DNA from: Linderina pennispora
Taxonomy: Eukaryota; Kickxellomycota; Kickxellomycetes; Kickxellales; Kickxellaceae
Direction: 5' to 3'
Length of the DNA: 64,000 nucleotides
Assembly (NCBI RefSeq): GCF_002104995.1
Contig: NW_024468260.1
Location: 558,001 to 622,000 of the forward strand
The position numbers and the translations under genes were made by a program. Shown here in pieces: positions 1-9,774 of this stretch; the first letter of the stretch is position 1, and each line of letters starts with the position of its first letter. Below the pieces are notes generated by a model. It was not told the origin of the DNA, did no database searches, and was given only the letters and a program-made list of their open reading frames with translations.

Positions 1-34
1 TTGGAAACAAGGAAAGAGAAACCCCAAGGGAAAA

Positions 35-1544
35 TTAGAGCGTGGCGATGGTCTGGTCAGGACGGTAGTTGGTGTCCGAGGAGACCTGCGAGCCGATCTT
101 GTAGTCCTTCAGGCGCTTCTCAACCTCCGGGCGGAAATGGCGCATCAGACCCTGCACCGGCCAGGCAGCAGCATCAGCCAGAGCGCAGATGGTGTGGCCC
201 TCCATCTCCTTTGTGATCTCGAGGATCTGGTCGATCTCGGCGCTGGTCGCCTGGCCGCTGACGAACCGCGACATCATCAGGTCGAGCCACCTCGAGCCCT
301 CGCGGCACGGCGTGCACTGGCCACACGACTCGTGGCGGTAGAACGACGACAGGCGCGCAATGGCCTGCACGACATCGGTGCTCTTGTCCATGACGATGAC
401 TGCAGCAGTGCCGAGACCAGACTGCATGTCGCGCAGGCTGTCAAAGTCCATCACCGCAGTGTCGCACAGGTGCTTGGGCAGCAGAGGCACCGACGAGCCG
501 CCGGGGATGATGGCCAGGAGGTTGTCCCAGCCGCCGCGCACACCGCCGCAGTGGCGCTCGATCAGCTCGCGCAGGGGAATCGACATCTCCTCCTCGACCG
601 TGCAGGGCTTGTTGACATGGCCCGAGATCGCAAACAGCTTGGTGCCAGAGTTGCGCGGGGCACCGAATCCGGCAAACCACGAGCCACCGCGGCGCAGGAT
701 GGTGGGCGCAGCAGCAACCGTCTCGACGTTAGTCACCGTGGTCGGGCAGCCAAACAGACCGGTGTCGGCCGGGAATGGCGGCTTCAAGCGGGGCTTGCCC
801 TGCTTGCCCTCCAGCGACTCGATCAGGGCCGTCTCCTCGCCGCAAATGTACGCTCCAGCACCACGGTGGACATAGACGTCAAAGTCGTAGCCCGAGCCGC
901 ACGCGTTCTTGCCAATGAGACCCGCCTTGTACGCCTCGTCGATGGCCTGCTGCAGGTTGGATGCCTCGTTGTAGAACTCTCCACGAATGTAGATGTAGGC
1001 AGCGTTGGCAAACATGGCGCGGCCGGCAATGAGGCAGCCCTCGATCAGCTTGTGCGGGTCATGGCGCATAATCTCGCGGTCCTTGCACGTCCCAGGCTCG
1101 CCCTCATCGGCGTTGATAACCAGGTAGCGCGGGCGGCCCGGCGACGACTTGCCCATAAAGCTCCACTTCAGACCGGAGGGGAAGCCGGCACCACCACGGC
1201 CGCGCATGCCGCTGGCCTTCATCTCGTTGATGATCCAGTCCTCGCCCTTCAGCACAATCTCCTTGGTTTTGTACCAGTCGCCGCGCTTCAGCGCGCCCTT
1301 CAGTCCAAAGTCGTGCTGGCCGTAGAGGTTGGTGAAAATGCGGTCCTGGTCCTTCAGGCCGCCGTAGTGCCGTGTGCTGCCACCCTCTGTCGAGTACGAA
1401 CGAGCGGCGACTCCCGGACGCGCAAGCTGCTTCGCGACTACAGACAACGACTAGCGTTAGCAATTGCGATTCTGGGCGAGATTCAGTGTCCCAACCCGCT
1501 GTCGGAATCCGAGACTTACCCTTTGCAAGCGTAGGACGCATCAT
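35..1544 (-). CDS. NDUFV1: NADH:ubiquinone oxidoreductase 51 kDa flavoprotein subunit (complex I)
   Basis: Carries FMN, the NADH site and iron-sulfur cluster N3 in the matrix arm of mitochondrial complex I. The glycine-rich nucleotide segment [11 protein letters not shown] and the N3 cysteines CGQCTPC plus a later [10 protein letters not shown] segment are visible. I splice two exons, 1544-1520 and 1437-35, around an 82-bp GTAAGT...TAG intron containing a GCTAAC branch-like site. This gives 475 residues starting MMRPTLAK, an Arg/Lys-containing presequence of the kind expected for a matrix protein. The exon-2 frame alone has only a TTG start, which supports the upstream ATG. It lies 240 bp downstream of NDUFS8 on the same strand. 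The long ORF on the opposite strand is a shadow. Confidence 0.96.
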
Positions 1545-1783
1545 TTTGTGTTTGTGAATTCGAAAAAAGCGAGGGGCGATAATGTAAAAAAGCAAGCAAG
1601 CAGTCTCAATTAAAAGCCGAATTCAGGCAAGCAAGCGCTCTGGCAGTGGTTATCTCCAAATACCGAGATTGTGATTATCTTTTGTGATCTGAAAAGCCGC
1701 CAATTTTCGCCCGCGGAGTTAAAACAAAAAGGCTCTGTATATTTGAAACTAGTGACAAACGTAGAAAAGATGCGACTTGCGTC

Positions 1784-2556
1784 TTAGCGGTACATGGTCT
1801 CCGACCGCAGGTTCTGGGCAATCTCGGTCTCCCAGCGGTCGCCGTTTGCCAGCAGCTTCTCCTTGTTGTACAGCAGCTCCTCCCTCGTCTCAGTCGTGTT
1901 CTCAAAGTTGGGGCCCTCGACAATGGCATCGACCGGGCACGCCTCCTGGCACAGGCCGCAGTAGATGCACTTGGTCATGTCAATATCGTAGCGCACAGTC
2001 TTGCGCGAGTCATCCTCACGCGGCTCCGCCTCGATCGTGATGGCCTGTGCTGGGCAGATGGCCTCGCATAGCTTGCACGCAATGCACCGCTCCTCGCCAG
2101 ACGGGTAGCGGCGCAGGGCGTGCTCGCCACGGAACCGAGGAGACAGGGGGCCCTTTTCGTTCGGGTAGTGCAGGGTGTAGGGCTCGCGCAGGTACTGCAT
2201 GAACACGATCCAGGCGCCACGGAGCAGCTCTGTCATGAAGAAAGTCCTCGCGGAGTAATCAAGGACGGACTGTGTCGCCTCGCGCTCCTCCCATGTCTGG
2301 TAGGGCAGCTTGAATGTGGTGTTGGCGGGGGTACGCTGGTGGTGCACGTTCGTCACTGGGTGCGATGCGTAGCTGTGGCGCGACATCATCATGGCTCCGG
2401 CATAGCGCTGGGCGGCTAAAGTTGGGAAGGGGGCGTTGTGTGCAATTAGCAGTCATCCTGCAAGGTGTCGCTCCGGTGCCGAATAGTTCTCTACTTACGA
2501 GTAGTACGGGCGAGCGCAGTGGCAACACGGGCAATGGCAATACGCTGCGGGTACAT
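1784..2556 (-). CDS. NDUFS8: NADH:ubiquinone oxidoreductase 23 kDa subunit (TYKY, complex I)
   Basis: Ferredoxin-like subunit that holds clusters N6a and N6b and passes electrons toward the quinone site. Both 4Fe-4S motifs are present: [12 protein letters not shown] and [12 protein letters not shown]. Two exons, 2556-2499 and 2415-1784, flank an 83-bp GTAAGT...TTTAG intron. The spliced protein has 229 residues. Exon 1 encodes an Arg/Ala-rich matrix-targeting start ([19 protein letters not shown]) that joins the conserved body in frame. Starting at the later MMM inside exon 2 would lose the presequence. Adjacent to NDUFV1 and co-oriented. Confidence 0.95.
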
Positions 2557-2796
2557 TTTGCAAAGAAAAAGTCTCGATTGGAATATAGAATAGGTTTGAA
2601 TTGGAGAGGTGCTTTTCAAAGAGATTCGGGCAGCACCAGCCATGGCCTTTCTGCCTGTTGAGGCTTTTCCAAGATAACCCCACCAATCTCCAGCACTGAT
2701 AATCTCCAGCTTGATTAAATACCGCTGATTCCCCTGACACCGCCTTTCTACTAAGAGTACAGACATTTATTTGGCGATTCTACAATAGAGCGCTAC

Positions 2797-3150
2797 TTAA
2801 TACCGCTCGCTAGCACTGTTTCCGCTAGCCCTCCTGGCTGCCTGCGGGTACAGGCTCAGCAGCTCCTTGTGGTCCTTTTCGCCCATCTGCTCCTGGCGCC
2901 TGATGCACTCAGCATGCCGCCTCTCGGCCTCCCTGGTGATCTTCGGATCGCGCTCGCCGAGCACCGCCCCGTCAGCGCGCATGTTGACGGTGTCCCGCAG
3001 AGCCTTTGGGTAGAGCTCGCAGCCCTCGGTGTAGGTTGGCGAGCATGCAAGCAGCTCTTCGGTGGGTGAGGCAGAGGATGCAAAGCTGGCGGCGCGCGCG
3101 CGGGTTGAGCTCGGGATGTCCTGTGGCGAGATGTTGCTGGAATACGACAT
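2797..3150 (-). CDS. Small hypothetical protein, 117 aa
   Basis: Not recognised. The ATG at 3150 gives 117 residues: a Ser-rich N-terminus, then a charged helical segment with ERRHAECIRRQEQMGEKDHK near residue 85, ending RRASGNSASERY. No signal peptide or membrane segment is visible. A TATAAA element lies about 100 bp upstream, which supports a real promoter. It sits between NDUFS8 and TFIIF alpha, all on the minus strand. It could be a small mitochondrial or assembly factor, but nothing in the sequence proves that. Confidence 0.6.
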   Translation of the reverse strand: MSYSSNISPQDIPSSTRARAASFASSASPTEELLACSPTYTEGCELYPKALRDTVNMRADGAVLGERDPKITREAERRHAECIRRQEQMGEKDHKELLSLYPQAARRASGNSASERY

Positions 3151-3250
3151 GACAGACAAGAGATTTATGGATGAGGAATTGGGTTTTGGATAAAAGACTA
3201 CATGTAAAGACAAGGTCGACCAAGGCAGTGGCCAGGAGTCCGACTTGGGC

Positions 3251-3256
3251 TTTATA
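3251..3256 (-). promoter_or_regulatory. TATA box of the 117-aa gene
   Basis: Reads TATAAA on the minus strand, about 100 bp upstream of the ATG at 3150. Position and sequence fit a core promoter; no transcript evidence is available. Confidence 0.5.
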
Positions 3257-3514
3257 CCGCCCGTCAACGCGCGCCCAGGCCAGTTAAGGGGGAGAAGGCT
3301 TCAGCAGGCCTCCCACCCCTATCCTGCGCAACACCGCCTACAGGGTCATCTGCAGAGTGGTGTGACGACAAATCAGTCCACTCCCAGCAACCAGTCATCT
3401 CCCGAGCAGCCCACTCCAGTTTACACGGCATTGCCCTATTATTGGCTGTCAAAAACACCACAGTCACTAGAGGCATCCAGCAGCCGCCAGTCCAGAAAGG
3501 CGGCGACAGCAGCA

Positions 3515-5242
3515 TTAGCTGCGCTTCTTGAGCGACAAATTCCCGTCCTTGAGGATGGCCACGGTCCGGACGATGGTCTGGATGCGCGCCTTGTTCGCCG
3601 GGTTCGCCTTCAGCTTGCTGCGCACCTTGCCGATCAGCGCCTTGGTCGTGGTGACGCCGCTCTTGATCAGCTCTATGACCTCCTTTTCGGTGATCAGATC
3701 ATCCGACTCGGCGGGCTTGGGCGCAGTCTTCGCGTGCTTGCGAGACTCATTCGAGTGGCTGTGTGCTGACGGCATCGGCCGCTTGCGCTTCTTGGCCGAC
3801 GTGTTGTTCGCCATGTCGCTCTGGCCCTTCTGTAGGACCGCTGCCTTGGGAGCCGCCTCCTTGGCTGGCGCAGCGGCGTTGGCTGAGACAGCACGCTTGG
3901 CATCGGTGGCCACGGCGTCCTTCTTGTCCTCCTCAGGCTTGGGCTGCTGCTCCTCCTCGTCGCTGTCAATCTCTGACACCGACAGGTACGGGTTCTCCTC
4001 GCCGTCAGAGTCGTACGCGTCGTTCTCCTCACGCTTACGCATCAGCTTCTTCATCTCCTTGCCCGCCGAGCCAAGCTCGCCCTCGTCCTCCTCCTCAACG
4101 TCAGAGTCGAGCTCAGACTTTTTGTTCTTCTGCTGCTGCTTGTCGGCCTCGTCATCCTCGTTGCCAAATAGGTCGTCGCCCATTTCCTCGTCGTCGGCGA
4201 ACTCCTCATCAAAGTCGACCTCGTCGGCGTCGCCGTGCTTGGTCGGCCTGCGCTTTTTGCGTGCGCCGCCATCATCATCGTCGTCGTCATCGTCAAACTC
4301 ATCCGCATTGTCATACTCGACCAGCGTCTTCTTGGTGGGCTTCTCTGCAGGCTCCTCGTCCTCGTCCTCCTCCCCCTGTTGCTTGGTGCGCTTCTTCATC
4401 AGCCAGCGGTTCTGTGTCTCGTTCTTGGCAGCCTTCTTCAGCTCTTCCTCTGCCTCGTCCAGCGTCAGCGTCTGATACTTGAGCTTGGGAGTGAACTTGT
4501 ACCAGCGGTCCACCGGTACCACCTTGAATCCGTCATCCATCAGCACAAACAAGACGTAGTCGGACTTCTGGCCGCCTTCAAGCGTGCCGTTCCAACTCTC
4601 CTTCTCGTCATAGTCCTCGAGCACCCACGGCCGCGCCTCCTCGATATTCAACCGGCGCTGCTCCTCGTCAGCAAAAAACACCTGCTTTGTGCGCTTCTTA
4701 AACAGCATCTGCTTGTTGCGCGTTGCCCCGCCAAACGGCGCAATAATCGACGTGTCGGCTTTGGGCCGGTCCTTGCTTGGATCCACTGGCTCCCCTGCAG
4801 CTGGCACCTGCTCCTCCTCCTCCTTAATTTCCATCCCAGTCTCCTTTGCGCGCTTCGCCTCCTCCTCTTTGCGCTTCTCCTCAGCTGCTGCCCGCGCCTT
4901 CTCGGCCTTGCGGCGATAGTACGTGCGGCTCAGGCGCGTCAGCTTCACTGGCTGCGTGAACTTGGTCACGTCCACGGGCTTGGAGGTGAGGAAACGCATC
5001 ACATTGTGTGTGCGCTCGTGTGCCGAGGATACAAGCCGGTAGTCGGTGCACGCGCGCTTGTCCTCGGGCGGTGCTGCAGCCAGAGGCCGGTCTTCACTCT
5101 TGGGCTTGGCCCGGTTGGGAGGCGGGAGAGGGCGCCGGCGACGCAGGTCGCTGCCGGGCGCCGCCTGGCCCGGACGGAGGCCCGCTGGGCGCAAGAACGA
5201 CGGAATTGGCTTTCTTTCCTTCTTCTTAATTCCTGAGCTCAT
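3515..5242 (-). CDS. TFG1: Transcription initiation factor TFIIF alpha subunit (RAP74/Tfg1)
   Basis: Larger subunit of TFIIF, which escorts RNA polymerase II to promoters and supports initiation and early elongation. Single 575-residue ORF. Residues about 80-290 look like the RAP74 dimerisation region, with RTYYRRKAEKAR and a W-rich block including SWNGTLEGGQKSDYVLF and DRWYKF. A long acidic, low-complexity middle follows (runs of D and E near residues 315-400). The C-terminus from about residue 505 is the winged helix (EKEVIELIKSG...ALIGKVRSKLK...ILKDGNLSLKKRS) that in RAP74 binds the Pol II CTD phosphatase Fcp1. Length is typical of the family. No break is seen. Confidence 0.93.
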   Translation of the reverse strand: MSSGIKKKERKPIPSFLRPAGLRPGQAAPGSDLRRRRPLPPPNRAKPKSEDRPLAAAPPEDKRACTDYRLVSSAHERTHNVMRFLTSKPVDVTKFTQPVKLTRLSRTYYRRKAEKARAAAEEKRKEEEAKRAKETGMEIKEEEEQVPAAGEPVDPSKDRPKADTSIIAPFGGATRNKQMLFKKRTKQVFFADEEQRRLNIEEARPWVLEDYDEKESWNGTLEGGQKSDYVLFVLMDDGFKVVPVDRWYKFTPKLKYQTLTLDEAEEELKKAAKNETQNRWLMKKRTKQQGEEDEDEEPAEKPTKKTLVEYDNADEFDDDDDDDDGGARKKRRPTKHGDADEVDFDEEFADDEEMGDDLFGNEDDEADKQQQKNKKSELDSDVEEEDEGELGSAGKEMKKLMRKREENDAYDSDGEENPYLSVSEIDSDEEEQQPKPEEDKKDAVATDAKRAVSANAAAPAKEAAPKAAVLQKGQSDMANNTSAKKRKRPMPSAHSHSNESRKHAKTAPKPAESDDLITEKEVIELIKSGVTTTKALIGKVRSKLKANPANKARIQTIVRTVAILKDGNLSLKKRS

Positions 5243-6352
5243 GCGAATGGTAATATTATACAGTAAATGAGCCTATGATTTTCTTGAAAAAGGAGAAAGG
5301 CAAAATTGGCAGCGCCTCGATGGTGAGTGGAAGTTGTCGCGGCTCAGGTGAGTCGATGATTCGGTGGCTCCTGTTTTCATAAACCCCGCCTTGAGCCTGT
5401 GCCAAATCCAGGAACAGATTAGTGGATAGGATTTAGCTAGCACGTCACGTGGCCATTTTAGAGATGGCATGTCTGATACTTGCATGGGGTAGTGCGGCAT
5501 GTAATGACATGGCGCTACGTGTTCTTGGACCTGGTGGTGGCACACGCTGAAGCTGAATTATCCACGAAATCAGTGTGCGGCCGGCAATATCCACACCTGT
5601 AGGCTGTCCTGCCCGAAAGACGGACTAATTAAACTACCCGCCACCGCAGACCTAGCGAACCGCACATATCCGAGGCACGCCGGGGATTCATGGGGACCGA
5701 AGTTGGGTCACATTCCTGGCAGCTGAAAATATGCGAGATCGACAGAGCGCTGGTTCAGAGCCGCGTTTTTTTGAAGCGTCTTTCAACATGATGCACCTCA
5801 TCCACTCTAGTGATTGTCTTAGTAAGCGGGCTCTGTGGTTACAGTAATCAAGCGGCTTCGGAAGACCCGAGGACCGATCTGTCCACCTCTCGGAGGATGC
5901 GGTATGCTGTGCAACTGGGCGCGGCTTTGGTGCCGCCTGATAGACGCTTCTGCGCGGAACAGCGCTGGATGAGCGGGATGGGCGGGATGAGCGAGAAATT
6001 TGGGGCCAGAAATCTGATGCAACGGGACAAAATCTTATAAGAAAAAGTGCGTCACAATTGGACGGGAGGACTTTTCAGCTGCACTGGGTCAATCCTCACA
6101 AGAAGGGCGGAGCCGTTCTCCTAGAAAAATTTTCAGCTTTCCTCCGTCGTGGTCGACGGGTGTTGTGCAGTAGGTTAAAAACCCTCTCGAAACCAGCAGG
6201 TCTTATCTGTTTTGCTTCTCCACCTACTTTTCTGTATACGCACTTTTCTGTTTGCTGCTCCCTCTCCCGCTTTCTTATCTTGTATTACGCATTCAACACG
6301 CACCAAGCAGAAAACTAATTTCTACTCCATATTACACTAAGCAAACAGAAAA
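5243..6352. other. Intergenic region, TFIIF alpha / mitoferrin divergent promoters
   Basis: No supported gene. It holds the upstream regions of two divergent genes. A short GGGATG/GGGCGG-like direct repeat occurs near 5968-5992, and the last 200 bp are pyrimidine-rich, as in fungal 5' leaders. Confidence 0.6.
6202..6280. promoter_or_regulatory. Two GATA-type sites upstream of mitoferrin
   Basis: CTTATCTG (6202-6209) and CTTATCT (6274-6280) read AGATAAG on the minus strand. In fungi, GATA factors of the Fep1/SreA type repress iron-acquisition and iron-using genes through sites of this kind. The sites lie 150 and 75 bp before the mitoferrin ATG. That they act in iron control is inference; GATA motifs are common. 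Confidence 0.35.
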
Positions 6353-7477
6353 ATGTCGCACCCGAACGAAATTGCCACGCCGCAGAAAATTCGCGCTGCC
6401 GAGCCCATCGAATACGACTACGAGGAGCTGCCAGAGACGTCCCCGCTGACCATGCACTTGATTGCGGGTGCTGCTGCCGGCATCATGGAGCACTCTGTCA
6501 TGTACCCGTTCGACATTGTAAAGGTAAGCCGTCGTTTTAGAGCTGCCCTTGATTCAAAAGCAGCTTCCCGTCGCTAAACCATCCACCTGTATTTGTAGAC
6601 TCGCATGCAAGTGGTCGGATCACCGTCGTCGGTCGTCTACAGCGGCGTCACACACGCAATTAAGATTATTTCTACCACAGAAGGCATGCGTACGCTCTGG
6701 AGGGGAGTCATGTCGGTCGTTCTTGGCGCTGGCCCTGCCCATGCGGTATACTTTGCCACCTACGAACAAACAAAGAAGCTGCTGTCGAACTCGGCTGGCG
6801 AAACCACCGCTCTTGCTGCAGGTAAGGTTTCCACCTCCTTCCCCCCAAAAAAGAAAATACCCGCAGAATTCGTTTTATCCTTGGCATATGCACAGCTCAT
6901 CATTTTTATATCCTGTGTAGGTGCTGCCGGCGGTGTGGCGACAGTCGTCAGCGATGCCCTGATGAACCCGTTCGACGTGATCAAGCAGCGCATGCAGCTT
7001 GTTGGATCAAGCTACCGCAACATTGCCGACTGCGCAGCGACGGTCATGCGCAAGGAGGGTCTGCGCGCCTTTTACGTTTCCTACCCGACAACGCTTATCA
7101 TGAATATCCCGTTCCAGTCGATCCAATTCGGCTGCTACGACCTGTTCCGCAAAACACTCAACCCCAATGGCTCGTACTCGCCCCTGACACACGTTGTCGC
7201 CGGTGGCCTGGCGGGCGCCGTGGCCGCGGCACTGACAACCCCGATCGATTGCTGCAAGACGCTGCTGCAGACGCGCGGCGCGTCGGTTGACCCCGAGGTC
7301 AGGAATGCGAGCTCGATGATTCAGTCGGCGAAGATTATTTACAAGCAGCAGGGCGTCAACGGGTTCTTCCGCGGCGCTCGCCCCAGAGTCATTGCCAACA
7401 TGCCTGCCACGGCCATCAGCTGGACTACATACGAGTACTTCAAGTGGATGATCGCCCGGCGAGACAAGCGCGAGTGA
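6353..7477 (+). CDS. Mitochondrial iron carrier, mitoferrin (Mrs3/Mrs4 type)
   Basis: Inner-membrane carrier of the mitochondrial carrier family; mitoferrins deliver iron for haem and Fe-S cluster synthesis. Three exons, 6353-6523, 6599-6821 and 6921-7477, with GTAAGC...TAG and GTAAGG...TAG introns, give 316 residues. The second intron has no in-frame stop and could be mistaken for coding. Three carrier repeats are visible, each with the PxDxxK signature: PFDIVK, PFDVIK and PIDCCK. The segment SYPTTLIMNIPFQSIQF matches mitoferrins well. Convergent with AlaX, 151 bp apart. Confidence 0.92.
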
Positions 7478-7628
7478 AATGAGGAGCACGGATTCAGCAT
7501 TAAAAAGGAGCATTTTGAAAGATATGTTGTAGTATATGTGGTATCTTTTGTTGCTGTGTATTGCCATCAGTATCCTCCCCACCCACATAAATGCAGGTGG
7601 AGGGGAGGAGTACATAGCTACGAGAAGC

Positions 7629-8336
7629 TCACACGGTGTATGAAATCTTGGTCAGGTTCTGGCCCTTGCGCCTCGCAATCTTGCGGATAACCAGCTTGCC
7701 CAGCTCACCAGTGCTCTTGATGTGGGTGCCGCCACAGGGATTCTCCACAAAATCGCCCACCTTGACATACCTCAGTCCATCCTCCTTCGTATACGCCGTC
7801 ACCTCGACGTTGTCGCTAATGACCTTGTCGACCATGGCCTGGAACTTGTCCTTGTCTATCTCGTCGGGCATGATACCAGTAAACTCCACATAGGCGCCAT
7901 CCGTAAAGTGGTGCCCCTTCTTCTCGACCATCGGCCACTGCGAGTCCTTGATGAGGCTGAAGATTGTGTGCCCGCCCGAGTGGCACTTGGCGTTCTGTCG
8001 ACGCACTGCCTCGTCCACTGACAAGACGACCGAGTCGCCGGTGGAGAACTCGCCTTCGGAAAACTCGCCCAAGTGGTAGACAACGCTGTTGTAGCTGAAC
8101 ACGTGCTTGACGGAAAACACAGCATTGTTGCTGGAAATAGTGCCTACGTCAGTTGGCTGGCCGCCGCCCTGCGGGTAGAACAGCGTTTGGTCGAGAATCA
8201 CCGCATGCTGAGCCTTGCTGAGGGCCTTGGCGAGATCGGGGTCATCGGTTGTTTCTGAGCTACAGGTGACGCCAAGGACAGTGGCAGCGCCTGCAAACAG
8301 GTACGTGTCGTCAAAATAGAGCAGTTCAGTCGGCAT
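7629..8336 (-). CDS. Free-standing alanyl-tRNA editing protein AlaX
   Basis: Trans-acting editing domain related to alanyl-tRNA synthetase; such proteins hydrolyse mischarged Ser-tRNA(Ala). The 235-residue protein starts MPTELLYFDD; an upstream in-frame TTG is not a credible start. The zinc-binding quartet is present as HSGGH (HxxxH) and CGGTH (CxxxH), and the N-terminal half has the expected LFYPQGGGQPTD segment. The first motif differs from the usual HTATH but keeps both histidines. Divergent from the mannosyltransferase gene, sharing a 235-bp promoter region. Confidence 0.9.
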   Translation of the reverse strand: MPTELLYFDDTYLFAGAATVLGVTCSSETTDDPDLAKALSKAQHAVILDQTLFYPQGGGQPTDVGTISSNNAVFSVKHVFSYNSVVYHLGEFSEGEFSTGDSVVLSVDEAVRRQNAKCHSGGHTIFSLIKDSQWPMVEKKGHHFTDGAYVEFTGIMPDEIDKDKFQAMVDKVISDNVEVTAYTKEDGLRYVKVGDFVENPCGGTHIKSTGELGKLVIRKIARRKGQNLTKISYTV

Positions 8337-8571
8337 ACTGGGGTGAAAAACGGGCAGGTGGGCTAGTGGAGACAAGAAATGCTGTGATTGTCAACAGCTG
8401 CGGTACCTGGATGATGACTTACTACTATGTCGTGCTCAGATCCGAATCTGTACATGCCAGATCAATTAAGCGCAGTTACATTCTGCATTATTGCATTGGG
8501 CTCGCTGTTGCAAGTTCTTGGACTCTTGCTGTTTTTCTGTTTGCAATGCATTAGTAACTCTCTTCATTAGC

Positions 8572-9774
8572 ATGCCCTTCACAATTACCCGACGAAGACT
8601 TGCGCGCCTGCTGCTTGGTGCCCTCGCATTCTGCATCGCCGGCTACATACTCGCGAGCGCCCTCACACGATTCACCACCGACACGCTGCCCTCCTCTCTG
8701 TCACAAGACCCAGCAGATGGACCACGACCGATCCAGCTCAAACACCACCCTGGCGACTTCATCGACCCACCATTCACATTTTCGGCACCGCCTGCTGAGG
8801 AATTAGTCTCAGGCTGCCTGCTATTCATTACTCGGACGATCTCGCTGACCAGAGTGCGCCGCACAATGTTCGATATCGAGAAGCGCTTTAACGATCGGTA
8901 CCATTACCCATACGTGTTTCTCAGCGAAGAGCCATTCTCTGACCAATTCCAGAAAGCGGTGCGTGCCATGGCCAACGGTGCCTCGGTTGAGTTTGGTCTG
9001 ATCACCGAGAACTGGGGGTACCCTGACTGGGTGGACAGGAGCAGGGCACACAATGAGGCCCTCGACTGGGCGGACCGCAATGATATGGATGCCGATACTC
9101 AGGGGTATAGGCATATGGTAAGGTACTGGGCGCAGCCGTTCGCTGACCACCCAGCCCTGCAAAAATACCGCTATGTATGGCGGCTTGAACCAGGAGCTCA
9201 CTACACATGCGATTTCGTCGAGGACCCGTTCACACTAATGCAGTCCCGCAATCTGACGTATGGTTTTGCGATCTCCATCCAAGACAATACCGATTCGATT
9301 CCGTCGCTGTGGGCCACCGCACAGAGCTTTATGCACGACAACCTCCATATGATGCTCAGCCGCGACAACTCGCTGGAATGGCTGTTGACAAGGCACAGCA
9401 GCGGGCTTGTAGAGTTCAACCGATGCCTGTTCCTGACAAATTTTGAGATCGTTGACTTGACTTTTGTTAGATCGCAGCTCTACCGGAAGCTGTTTGAGTA
9501 TCTGGACAGAAGATCAGGGTTCTACTATGAGCGGTGGTCGGATGCATCCGTTAGATCGCTTGCGGCTGCCATGTTCTTGAAGTCGGATGACGTGCATTGG
9601 TTCAGCGATGTTGGGTACAAGCACGACTTTTTGCAGCAGTGTCCAAGCGAGCTAAACAGGCAGATGCTGTGCCACTGCGACCCGAAGAAGAGCACGCATA
9701 TGTACCCGATGTCGTGCTCAGCCAGATGGAGCGACGGGAAACTAGGAGTCGATCCACGCAACCTCATACAGTAA
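8572..9774 (+). CDS. GT15 alpha-1,2-mannosyltransferase (Kre2/Mnt1 family)
   Basis: Type II Golgi membrane protein adding alpha-1,2-mannose to O- and N-glycans. From the ATG at 8572 it has 400 residues: a short basic tail, one membrane anchor (LARLLLGALAFCIAGYILAS, about residues 9-28), a stem, then the GT15 catalytic domain from about residue 75. Family blocks are clear: HMVRYWAQPFADHP, YVWRLEPG, the NFEI segment (whose glutamate is the proposed nucleophile in Kre2p), and ERWSDASVRSLAAA...VGYKH. The usual EPD after the WR motif reads EPG here. An in-frame start at 8491 would add an unlikely Cys-rich extension. Confidence 0.93.
   Translation: MPFTITRRRLARLLLGALAFCIAGYILASALTRFTTDTLPSSLSQDPADGPRPIQLKHHPGDFIDPPFTFSAPPAEELVSGCLLFITRTISLTRVRRTMFDIEKRFNDRYHYPYVFLSEEPFSDQFQKAVRAMANGASVEFGLITENWGYPDWVDRSRAHNEALDWADRNDMDADTQGYRHMVRYWAQPFADHPALQKYRYVWRLEPGAHYTCDFVEDPFTLMQSRNLTYGFAISIQDNTDSIPSLWATAQSFMHDNLHMMLSRDNSLEWLLTRHSSGLVEFNRCLFLTNFEIVDLTFVRSQLYRKLFEYLDRRSGFYYERWSDASVRSLAAAMFLKSDDVHWFSDVGYKHDFLQQCPSELNRQMLCHCDPKKSTHMYPMSCSARWSDGKLGVDPRNLIQ

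Noticed and set aside
137-1534. 465-residue plus-strand ORF opposite NDUFV1
   Set aside because: Shadow of the GC-rich third positions of NDUFV1; no recognisable domain, and the minus-strand frame is a conserved enzyme.
4235-5236. 333-residue Leu-rich plus-strand ORF opposite TFIIF alpha
   Set aside because: Antisense of Lys/Glu-rich coding sequence (CTT, CTC, CTG codons); looks membrane-like only for that reason.
7007-7615. 202-residue minus-strand ORF over mitoferrin exon 3
   Set aside because: Antisense shadow; the plus strand has three carrier signatures.
8491-8571. Upstream ATG for the GT15 mannosyltransferase
   Set aside because: It would add a Cys-rich stretch before a normal type II anchor; the ATG at 8572 gives the expected short cytosolic tail.
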